Shown here piece after piece: positions 1 to 5,071 of a DNA stretch of 5,630 bases; within the stretch, counting starts at the first letter, position 1; the number at the start of each line of letters is the position of its first letter. The stretch is from Candidatus Aminicenantes bacterium UBA876 (GTDB lineage: Bacteria > Acidobacteriota > Aminicenantia > UBA2199). Under the pieces are notes generated by a model. The model was not told where the DNA came from. It ran no database searches and saw only the letters and a program-made list of their open reading frames with translations. Position numbers and translations under genes: made by a program. The stretch lies in contig DBFQ01000049.1 in NCBI GenBank assembly GCA_002294665.1, forward strand, positions 1 through 5,630, written 5' to 3'.

Positions 1-32
1 GTCGCCCCCCGTGCGGGGGCGTGGATTGAAAA
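1..32 (+). CRISPR. Terminal repeat of a type I-C-like CRISPR array (array continues left of the window)
   Basis: The first 32 bases have the layout of a type I-C (Dvulg-type) CRISPR repeat: a GTCGC start, a C-run/G-run hairpin and the 3' handle TGGATTGAAA. The stem is bases 3-9 (CGCCCCC) paired with 15-21 (GGGGGCG) around a 5-base loop. In the type I-C family Cas5c (Cas5d) cuts at the 3' base of this stem and leaves an 11-base handle, here 22-32. Many family repeats end in C; here base 32 is A. No second repeat appears where one would be expected about 33-37 bases later, so this is the last (trailer-end) repeat. In the family's usual orientation the leader and cas genes would lie to the left, outside the window. 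Bases 33-131 are trailer sequence with no gene. Only one repeat is visible, so the call rests on similarity to remembered family repeats. Confidence 0.85.
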
Positions 33-131
33 GACTATTTCTTTAATGGGATGGTTCGACATCACGGCCACACATGTATAGATTGCGATTTCCGGATCAC
101 CCAAAATGCGAGCGAGCAGGAATGGATTGAT

Positions 132-896
132 TTATCCACCGTTCCCGTGCGGGAGCGGGTCTTGAGCCAGGGCGGAAAAGAACGATTCCAGGTCGTGCCA
201 GCGGCAGCAGGCCAATCCGTCCAGCGGGGTGGGGGCGTTGTTGACGATCGCCAGCCGGCCTCCGGACTGCAGGGTGTAGAGCGGGATCGATGCGGCGGGC
301 TGGACCACCAGGGTGCTGCCCAGCACCAGCATGAGGTCGGCGCCGGCAGCTTCTCTGACCGCTCTTTCAATCGCGCCGGTGGGAAGCGCCTCTCCGAAGA
401 AAGTGATGTCGGGCTTGATGATGCCGCGGCATTTGTCACAGCGGGGAGTCCCGCCGCTCTGGAGCATGGACTGGATTTGGTCGAAGGTCCAGGTTTTTCC
501 ACAGCCCAGGCAGCGATGAACCATGGGGCTGCCGTGAAGCTCGATCACATTCCGGGACCCGGCTTTGTGATGCAGCAGGTCGATGTTCTGCGTGATTACG
601 GCGCGCAACTTCCCGGCTGCTTCCCGGCGCGCGAGTTCGCGATGGACCAGGCTGGGCTCTTTCTCGTCCAGGTTGTAGATGAAATGGCGGGCGTGGTGAT
701 AATAGTAGTCGGGGTCCCGAAGAAAATAGTTCAGGTCAAAAATGCGGTTGGCGTCGTAATCCCTGTACAATCCATTGCTGCCGCGGAAATCGCGGATTCC
801 GGAAAAAGTGGAAATCCCCGCCCCCGTGAATGCCACCAGGCGGCGGCTTTGTCGCACGGCGTCCAGCAGGGCGCGCAACCCGGTATCCCCGCTCAA
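132..896 (-). CDS. cobB: Sir2-family NAD-dependent protein deacetylase/deacylase
   Basis: This 254-residue protein is a complete sirtuin of normal bacterial length. Sirtuins remove acetyl or other acyl groups from lysines in cytoplasmic proteins, consuming NAD+ and giving nicotinamide and O-acyl-ADP-ribose. Visible in order are the NAD-binding GAGIS (25-29) and GIRDFRG (33-39), TQNID (102-106), the catalytic His121 in LHG, a zinc ribbon Cys129/Cys132 and Cys153/Cys156, FFGE (166-169), [10 protein letters not shown] (193-202) and IVN (217-219). The layout closely resembles Thermotoga maritima Sir2. Arg35 replaces the usual Pro of GIPDFR, as I recall is also the case in E. coli CobB. The Tyr-x-x-Arg pair of desuccinylases is not clear (HHAR at 67-70), so deacetylase activity is more likely. 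The start is TTG; an in-frame stop lies 12 bases upstream of it and a GGAG lies 6 bases before it. It is the last gene after rpiB and glyA. A role in controlling metabolic enzymes is inference. Confidence 0.95.
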   Translation of the reverse strand: MSGDTGLRALLDAVRQSRRLVAFTGAGISTFSGIRDFRGSNGLYRDYDANRIFDLNYFLRDPDYYYHHARHFIYNLDEKEPSLVHRELARREAAGKLRAVITQNIDLLHHKAGSRNVIELHGSPMVHRCLGCGKTWTFDQIQSMLQSGGTPRCDKCRGIIKPDITFFGEALPTGAIERAVREAAGADLMLVLGSTLVVQPAASIPLYTLQSGGRLAIVNNAPTPLDGLACCRWHDLESFFSALAQDPLPHGNGG

Positions 897-902
897 AGTG
901 TA

Positions 903-906
903 CTCC
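903..906 (-). promoter_or_regulatory. Ribosome binding site fixing the TTG start of the sirtuin gene
   Basis: GGAG on the minus strand, 6 bases before TTG (896-894). The reading frame is closed by a TGA at 911-909, and no ATG or GTG lies between that stop and the TTG. The next residues lead straight into the sirtuin fold, so TTG is the best start. Confidence 0.7.
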
Positions 907-919
907 GTTCAGGTGGGGT

Positions 920-952
920 TCTCCCGGGCCCGTTTTTCGTGAGCCCGGGAGA
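920..952 (-). terminator. GC-rich stem-loop between glyA and the sirtuin gene
   Basis: A perfect 10 bp inverted repeat (TCTCCCGGGC at 920-929 with GCCCGGGAGA at 943-952) encloses a 13-base loop, starting 8 bases after the glyA stop codon. There is no T-run after either arm on either strand, so it is not a canonical intrinsic terminator. It could be a leaky terminator, a 3'-end stabiliser for the glyA mRNA, or a processing site that lowers sirtuin expression relative to glyA. The inverted repeat is plainly seen; its function is inferred. Confidence 0.45.
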
Positions 953-960
953 TATGTTCA

Positions 961-2244
961 TCACCGGCCCAGGGCCCGGCTGTACTTGTCAATGATATCT
1001 GTATAGATGGGGAATGCCGATGTCAACTTGACGACTTTTTCGCGGATGCTTTTGAGATAGGTTTCATCCGTGGTGTGTTTCAGCGCGTCCACGATGAGCT
1101 CGGCTATGGTCGCCATCTGTGCCTCTTTCATGCCGCGGGTGGTGACCGAGGGGGTGCCGATGCGGATACCGGAACTGACCAGCGGTGGGTTGGTATCAAA
1201 GGGGATGGTGTTCTTGTTCACCGTGATGCCGGCGAGGTCCAGGGCGGTCTCAGCGTCCTTGCCGGTGATGCCCAGCGGGGTGACGTCGGTCAAAAGCAGG
1301 TGGTTGTCCGTACCTCCGGAAACAATACGCAGGCCGAGGTCCGCGAAATTTCCGGCCAGGGCCGCGGCGTTGCGCACGGTCTGTTGCTGGTAGGTTTTGA
1401 ATTCATCGTTCATGGCCAGTTTGAAACAGACCGCTTTGGCGGCGATGACATGCTCCAGAGGTCCCCCCTGAATGCCCGGGAACACGACTTTTTTCAGTTC
1501 CTTGCGGTATTTTTTCTGTGAGAGGATCAATCCTCCGCGGGGGCCGCGCAGGGTTTTGTGGGTGGTGGAAGTGACAAAGTCCGCGTGGGGCACCGGAGTG
1601 GGGTGAACCCCCGCGGCAACCAGTCCCGCGATGTGAGCCATGTCCACTACCAGTACGGCGCCGACGGAGTCGGCGATGCGGCGGAAACGCGGGAAATCGA
1701 TGGTGCGCGGGTAGGCTGAAGCACCGGCCATGATCAATTTGGGACGATGCTCGAGCGCGAGTTTCTCCAGGGCATCGTAATCAATGGTCTCGCTTTCGCG
1801 GTTCACCCCGTAGAATACGACGTTGTAGAGTTTCCCGGTGAAGTTCAGCGGATGGCCGTGTGAAAGGTGCCCGCCGTGGGAAAGGTCCATGCCGAACATG
1901 GTGTCTCCGGGTTCCAGGATGGTCAGGTAAACCCCCATGTTGGCCTGGGTGCCGCTGTGAGGCTGGACGTTGGCGTAGTCGGCCGCAAACAATTCCATGG
2001 CGCGGTCTATGGCCAGCTGTTCGCCCACGTCGACGAATTCACAGCCGCCGTAGTAGCGCTTATTCGGATATCCCTCCGCGTATTTGTTGGTCAGAACGGA
2101 CCCCATGGCTTCCATGATGCCGTTGGGAACGAAGTTTTCCGAAGCAATCAATTCCAGATTCTGATTCTGCCGGATGGCTTCATTGCGAACCACTTCGGCG
2201 ATTTCAGGGTCCAGCGTTGCCAGGTCTTTTTCCAATCCAAACAT
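961..2244 (-). CDS. glyA: Serine hydroxymethyltransferase
   Basis: GlyA is a cytoplasmic PLP enzyme that interconverts serine plus tetrahydrofolate with glycine plus 5,10-methylenetetrahydrofolate, the main source of one-carbon units. The 427-residue protein is full length for the bacterial family (about 415-430). Seen in order are the N-terminal LIASENF (32-38), the KYAEGYP segment (54-60) with KRYYGG (62-67), HSGTQAN (96-102), [10 protein letters not shown] (121-130), [11 protein letters not shown] (200-210), the PLP-binding Lys230 in [12 protein letters not shown] (227-238), and NHLLLTDV near residue 315. All catalytic motifs are intact. The ATG start is preceded by AGGAGG with a 5-base spacer, the strongest ribosome binding site in the window. 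It lies 34 bases after rpiB, a pairing found in many bacteria, and has no room for its own promoter, so it is probably cotranscribed with rpiB. Confidence 0.99.
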   Translation of the reverse strand: MFGLEKDLATLDPEIAEVVRNEAIRQNQNLELIASENFVPNGIMEAMGSVLTNKYAEGYPNKRYYGGCEFVDVGEQLAIDRAMELFAADYANVQPHSGTQANMGVYLTILEPGDTMFGMDLSHGGHLSHGHPLNFTGKLYNVVFYGVNRESETIDYDALEKLALEHRPKLIMAGASAYPRTIDFPRFRRIADSVGAVLVVDMAHIAGLVAAGVHPTPVPHADFVTSTTHKTLRGPRGGLILSQKKYRKELKKVVFPGIQGGPLEHVIAAKAVCFKLAMNDEFKTYQQQTVRNAAALAGNFADLGLRIVSGGTDNHLLLTDVTPLGITGKDAETALDLAGITVNKNTIPFDTNPPLVSSGIRIGTPSVTTRGMKEAQMATIAELIVDALKHTTDETYLKSIREKVVKLTSAFPIYTDIIDKYSRALGR

Positions 2245-2278
2245 ACTTTCCTCCTAGAATATTGAAAGAATCAAGCGA

Positions 2279-2758
2279 TCAGCGGAAATTCTTCGATTCA
2301 ACCACTTCGCTCAGGTAATCCAGACGCACCTGGTGCCGGCCGCCATCGAAAGCGGTTGACAGCCAGGTCCGGACAATTTCCTCGGCTGTATCGGCGCCGA
2401 TGACGCGCCCGCCCAGGCAGAGTACGTTGGCGTTGTTATGGCGTCTGGACATGGCGGCCGCCGTAGTGTCGTGACATAAGGCCGCGCGGACGCGCGGGAA
2501 CTTGTTGGCGACGATGGACATGCCGATGCCGGAACCGCAGATCAGGATGGCCCGCAGTCGCTGCGGATCTTCCGCCACCGCGGCGGCTCCCCGGGCGCCG
2601 TACTCGGCCCAGTTGGCGGGTTCATCGTTTCCCGGGCCCAGATCGTTGACGTTCAGGCCCAATTGCTTCAGCAGGGACTTGATGCTTTCCTTCATCGGGA
2701 AACCGGCGTGATCTGAAGCCAGAAATATCGTGTTTTCAGGGTTAATGCTCTGGTTCAT
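2279..2758 (-). CDS. rpiB: Ribose-5-phosphate isomerase B
   Basis: RpiB (RpiB/LacA/LacB family) interconverts ribose 5-phosphate and ribulose 5-phosphate in the non-oxidative pentose phosphate pathway; some relatives act on allose or galactose phosphates. The 159-residue protein is a little longer than E. coli RpiB (149), mainly because of an N-terminal extension. Motifs include SDHAG (15-19), the phosphate-binding CGSGIGMSIVANK (74-86) with the catalytic-base Cys74, His96 in CHD, RRHNNANVLCLGGRVIG (105-121) with His107, and a C-terminal HQVRLDYL. Cys74 and His107 match the catalytic Cys and His of E. coli RpiB, and the CGSGIG form favours the ribose isomerase over the LacAB subunits. The ATG start has only a weak ribosome binding site (AAGAG about 7 bases upstream). 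It is the first gene of the rpiB-glyA-sirtuin unit, behind a good promoter. Confidence 0.97.
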   Translation of the reverse strand: MNQSINPENTIFLASDHAGFPMKESIKSLLKQLGLNVNDLGPGNDEPANWAEYGARGAAAVAEDPQRLRAILICGSGIGMSIVANKFPRVRAALCHDTTAAAMSRRHNNANVLCLGGRVIGADTAEEIVRTWLSTAFDGGRHQVRLDYLSEVVESKNFR

Positions 2759-2802
2759 GTTTCACTCTTACCGGGAACGTTCACCGGCCGGATTGTGCTA
2801 TC

Positions 2803-2831
2803 CTTATAAACCAACCCCGGAAAAAAGTCAA
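2803..2831 (-). promoter_or_regulatory. Sigma70-type promoter for rpiB-glyA-sirtuin
   Basis: Minus-strand TTGACT (2831-2826) and TATAAG (2808-2803) each match the -35 and -10 consensus at 5 of 6 positions and are exactly 17 bases apart. They sit in the 86 bp gap after the exonuclease stop. Transcription would start near 2796, giving a leader of about 38 bases that holds the palindrome GAACGTTC (2775-2782) flanked by CCGG on both sides. This could fold into a small hairpin just before the weak rpiB ribosome binding site. Predicted from sequence only. Confidence 0.65.
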
Positions 2832-2844
2832 AGCCCGGCACGTG

Positions 2845-3498
2845 TCATGCCGGCGGTGCGGATCCGTTCCGGTCAAGAGGGATTTCCATGTCCGGGGGCG
2901 GAGGATAGACGCGCCTGTCTGCGAGGATGAGCGCGTACAGTTCCAGGCAGATCCACGCGTCGGTGGCCGCATAGAATTTCTGTTTTTCAGACAACTCCGG
3001 GCGCGCCCAATTGGTACGCTGTGAAGATTTGATCAGTCGTTGGTGGAGATAGCGGGCGGCCAGGCTGCGGGCTCCCTGCTGGACAATGCCTTTTTCGGCT
3101 GCCAGGCGGGAAAGGTCGACAAACCCGGCGGTTTTCATGGGGCGCAACTCGTTCAGCTTTTCCAGGTCGTTGTTGAGCGCGATGCCGACTTTCTTGATGC
3201 GCTTGCTGGAGAGGATGCGGGCCAGGCGATCGTCAATGTCGATATGGGCGAGGTGAAACAGGTAGACGGTGTCAGGCGTCGCCAGCTGGATCAGTGAAAT
3301 GGGGTAGGACTCACCTTTCTTGAATGCCGGCCGGCTTTCCGTGTCGAAACCCAGTACCCGGTGCCGCCGCAGATGCCGGGTGGCCTTGCGGACCTGATCC
3401 GGGTGGTTGATCAACTCGATGCGACCACAGAAGCGGATGGGCGGTAAGGTGTTGATGTAATCCTTACTGATGCGGTTTTCCAGGAATGGTTCCACCAT
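2845..3498 (-). CDS. Single-domain 3'-5' exonuclease, RNase D-like (DEDDy)
   Basis: The 217-residue protein is a DEDDy-family 3'-5' exonuclease (DNA_pol_A_exo1/RNase D type) that would trim nucleotides from RNA or DNA 3' ends with two metal ions. The metal ligands are Asp52 and Glu54 in GFDTE (ExoI), Asp111 in NNDLEKL (ExoII), and Tyr176 with Asp180 in YAATDAW (ExoIII). FKKGESYPISLIQLA (59-73) and the N-terminal INTLPPIRFCGRI are typical of a stand-alone subfamily. There is no HRDC domain, so it is not classical RNase D; the substrate is unknown. I chose ATG 3498 because the frame upstream is AT-rich, non-conserved and contains a good promoter. Its weakness is the lack of a ribosome binding site. 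ATG 3600, which has GGGA 5 bases upstream, would add 34 residues. The frame stays open to 3699, overlapping yjbQ, but that part is probably non-coding. Confidence 0.9.
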   Translation of the reverse strand: MVEPFLENRISKDYINTLPPIRFCGRIELINHPDQVRKATRHLRRHRVLGFDTESRPAFKKGESYPISLIQLATPDTVYLFHLAHIDIDDRLARILSSKRIKKVGIALNNDLEKLNELRPMKTAGFVDLSRLAAEKGIVQQGARSLAARYLHQRLIKSSQRTNWARPELSEKQKFYAATDAWICLELYALILADRRVYPPPPDMEIPLDRNGSAPPA

Positions 3499-3539
3499 GA
3501 TGCTGTTATGCCGGCGCTGAAACAGCGACGCAATCAGAT

Positions 3540-3568
3540 ATTGTAATGTATTTGCCTTGCTGTTGCAA
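3540..3568 (-). promoter_or_regulatory. Sigma70-type promoter for the exonuclease gene
   Basis: Minus-strand TTGCAA (3568-3563; 4 of 6 matches to the -35 consensus) and TACAAT (3545-3540; 5 of 6 to the -10 consensus) are 17 bases apart. They lie in a locally AT-rich stretch between the yjbQ stop and the exonuclease ATG. The predicted start is near 3534, leaving a leader of about 35 bases before ATG 3498. If real, a protein start at 3600 would lie upstream of this transcript, which favours 3498. Confidence 0.6.
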
Positions 3569-3588
3569 ACTGAAGTTTGAAAACTGAA
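3561..3588 (-). repeat. Tandem 14 bp repeat and short inverted repeat over the exonuclease -35 box
   Basis: On the minus strand two adjacent 14-base units, TTCAGTTTTCAAAC (3588-3575) and TTCAGTTTGCAACA (3574-3561), match at 11 of 14 positions. The junction also forms an inverted repeat, CAAAC-TTCA-GTTTG (3579-3566). The second unit covers the predicted -35 box, a usual place for a repressor or activator site. The repeats are seen; an operator role is inferred, and a chance low-complexity match is possible. Confidence 0.4.
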
Positions 3589-3623
3589 AATGTGACGCAT
3601 ACTGATCCCGTACGGCGGCTGGT

Positions 3624-4040
3624 CTACCCTCCGATGATTTTTACCAGCACGCGTTTGCGGCGCATGCCGTCGAACTCTCCGTAAAAAACCTGTTCCCATG
3701 GCCCCAGATCGAGGCTGCCGCCGGTAACGGCCACGACCACTTCGCGTCCCATGATGGTGCGTTTCAGATGCGCGTCGGCATTGTCTTCACCTCGGTTGTG
3801 GCGGTAGCGGCTGTATGGCTTTTCAGGGGCCAGTTCTTCCAGCCAGTTCTCGATGTCTGCGTGAAGACCGCTTTCATCGTCATTGATAAAGACGCTTGCG
3901 GTGATGTGCATGGCGTTGCACAGCAACAGCCCGTCCTGAATGCCGCTCTTATCGACCAGTTCCTGCAGTGTGGGAGTGATGTTGATCAAATCGCGGCGTC
4001 TGGTGGTGTTGAACCAGAGTTCATGGCGAAACGATTTCAC
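3624..4040 (-). CDS. yjbQ: YjbQ/UPF0047 family protein (secondary thiamine-phosphate synthase type)
   Basis: The 138-residue protein spans the whole UPF0047/YjbQ family (TIGR00149), whose members form small metal-binding trimers. E. coli YjbQ shows weak thiamine-phosphate synthase activity, but the true role is unsettled. Conserved blocks seen are [15 protein letters not shown] (42-56) with His45, [13 protein letters not shown] (60-72), [16 protein letters not shown] (79-94) with His81 and His91 as likely metal ligands, [11 protein letters not shown] (98-108), [14 protein letters not shown] (112-125) and a C-terminal [11 protein letters not shown]. The start is GTG at 4040-4038, supported by AAGGAGG four bases upstream. 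The start overlaps the stop of the preceding metalloenzyme gene as GTGA, so translation is probably coupled. No thiamine gene or TPP riboswitch is visible nearby, so a thiamine role cannot be argued from context. Confidence 0.93.
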   Translation of the reverse strand: MKSFRHELWFNTTRRRDLINITPTLQELVDKSGIQDGLLLCNAMHITASVFINDDESGLHADIENWLEELAPEKPYSRYRHNRGEDNADAHLKRTIMGREVVVAVTGGSLDLGPWEQVFYGEFDGMRRKRVLVKIIGG

Positions 4041-5071
4041 GAAACCTCCTTTTGCGGCGGGGCATCAGGATCGCGTTCCTGCAGTCGTGCGGTTCCCCCT
4101 CCCGCCGGGCAATTCATCAGGTCGCGGATGGCGGGAGTCACATCACCCAGGTCACGGATCCTGGATCGCAAAACATCGCCGTTCTTACCCCAGGCCAGCA
4201 GCGGGACGGGGTTGCGGGTATGGATGCGTGTGGAACAGTCTTCCAGGTTACCGTGATCGCTGGTCAATAGCAACGTGTCTTGTTCCGGGTCCATGCTGTC
4301 CAGCAAGTGCCCCAGGAATCGGTCCAGGCGCGCGACCAGGTCGACGCATTCGCTGAATTCGTGGCGGTGGGCGAAAAGATCGGTCTGGAAAAACTCGAAC
4401 AATACAAAATCAGCCAGCGCGGCGTTTGCCGCGAGGATTTCAGCCGCCTGTTCCGGGGAATACTCCGGAACATCCAGTCCCAGGCGGATCAGGGAAGCGT
4501 TGGAGAAATCCTGGTAAAGGGCTTTTCCCAGGCGGATATCTTCTTCGTTGAAGGGAAGCATCCCGTTGCTGAGCATCATGCAGGTAGTGGTGGACAGGCG
4601 GCGGCGGAACTGGGCGGGAAACTCGTCTGAAAACCGCCATTCGCCGTCGGCGCGCAATTCAAGATGCGGTGGAGAGAACAGGTGCGCATAGTGGGGGTAG
4701 GCATTCAGAAAAACCGCTTTGCGTCCGCATACGGACAGGGATTTGAGCAGGTTGTCCCGGTACAGGATGCGCCTGATATCTGTACCGGGATAACTGCCGC
4801 GATGACCCCAGCGCGCGGGAATGTTGATGCCGGTATAGAGTGTGGATTGGCCGGAGGCGCTCTGGGGTATGCCTTCAACGCCCATCAAGGCGTCCACGGC
4901 GGCTATGGGTGTGCCGTCGGGAAGTCGGGGAGACGGAGAGTGAAACGGCAGGTAACGACAGTTCGCCCCGGCGAAGGGGTTTGCGTGCGGATGTGGATTC
5001 AACCCCACTCCGTCCAGGAAAAGGAATACGAAGCGCGGCGAGCCGGGGATCAATTCAATACCGCCTTCCAT
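4037..5071 (-). CDS. Alkaline-phosphatase-superfamily metalloenzyme (phosphoglycerate/phosphopentomutase-like), function unknown
   Basis: The protein (344 residues from ATG 5071) belongs to the metalloenzyme fold shared by cofactor-independent phosphoglycerate mutase and phosphopentomutase. The two-metal site is intact: Asp20 in FLDGVG (18-23), probable nucleophile Ser71 in QSASGQST (70-77), Asp231 and His235 in DLFAHR, Asp272 and His273 in SDHGN, and His284 in HTRNPVP. It lacks the length (about 510) and inserted domain of true iPGM, and the NSEVGH motif is replaced by QSASGQ, so a phosphatase or phosphotransferase of unknown substrate is likely. The cofactor is probably Mn or Zn. The start is uncertain: ATG 5071 overlaps murB by 17 bases and has no ribosome binding site, whereas TTG 5053 has AAGGCGG seven bases upstream and would give 338 residues. 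The 3' end overlaps yjbQ. The last 25 residues or so look like a disordered tail. Confidence 0.88.
   Translation of the reverse strand: MEGGIELIPGSPRFVFLFLDGVGLNPHPHANPFAGANCRYLPFHSPSPRLPDGTPIAAVDALMGVEGIPQSASGQSTLYTGINIPARWGHRGSYPGTDIRRILYRDNLLKSLSVCGRKAVFLNAYPHYAHLFSPPHLELRADGEWRFSDEFPAQFRRRLSTTTCMMLSNGMLPFNEEDIRLGKALYQDFSNASLIRLGLDVPEYSPEQAAEILAANAALADFVLFEFFQTDLFAHRHEFSECVDLVARLDRFLGHLLDSMDPEQDTLLLTSDHGNLEDCSTRIHTRNPVPLLAWGKNGDVLRSRIRDLGDVTPAIRDLMNCPAGGGTARLQERDPDAPPQKEVS
4045..4051 (-). promoter_or_regulatory. Ribosome binding site of yjbQ inside the metalloenzyme 3' end
   Basis: A perfect AAGGAGG on the minus strand lies four bases before the GTG start of yjbQ and is made from the last codons (Lys-Glu-Val) of the upstream gene. 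It supports the GTG start and the coupled GTGA junction; the spacer is at the short end of the usual range. Confidence 0.75.

Noticed and set aside
102..133. A second, degenerate CRISPR repeat ending at TGGATTGA (123-130)
   Set aside because: Only the 8-base handle segment and scattered bases match, the 5' half of the repeat is absent, and the 101-base offset does not fit repeat-plus-spacer periodicity.
132..896. Sirtuin as a phage-defence NADase linked to CRISPR
   Set aside because: It has the full zinc ribbon and catalytic set of a Thermotoga-type protein deacetylase, no extra sensor or effector domain and no partner gene, and it lies in a metabolic operon on the opposite strand to the array.
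51..995. Long plus-strand reading frame (314 codons) opposite the sirtuin gene, with similar long frames opposite glyA, the metalloenzyme and murB
   Set aside because: These mirror well-recognised minus-strand genes in GC-rich DNA, show low-complexity composition and no family motifs, and lack convincing ribosome binding sites.
3499..3623. TPP riboswitch or intrinsic terminator after yjbQ
   Set aside because: No THI-box sequence and no GC-rich stem with a T-run are visible; only a weak 5 bp inverted repeat and the CCGTACGG palindrome (3608-3615) are present.
3499..3699. N-terminal extension of the exonuclease to 284 residues, overlapping yjbQ
   Set aside because: The extra stretch overlaps the yjbQ coding end, shows no domain features, and crosses an AT-rich gap holding a good promoter.
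4037..5071. Metalloenzyme as a true cofactor-independent phosphoglycerate mutase (gpmI) or phosphopentomutase (deoB)
   Set aside because: It is too short for GpmI, and QSASGQ replaces the NSEVGH or TPTGH nucleophile motif of those enzymes, so only superfamily membership is supported.
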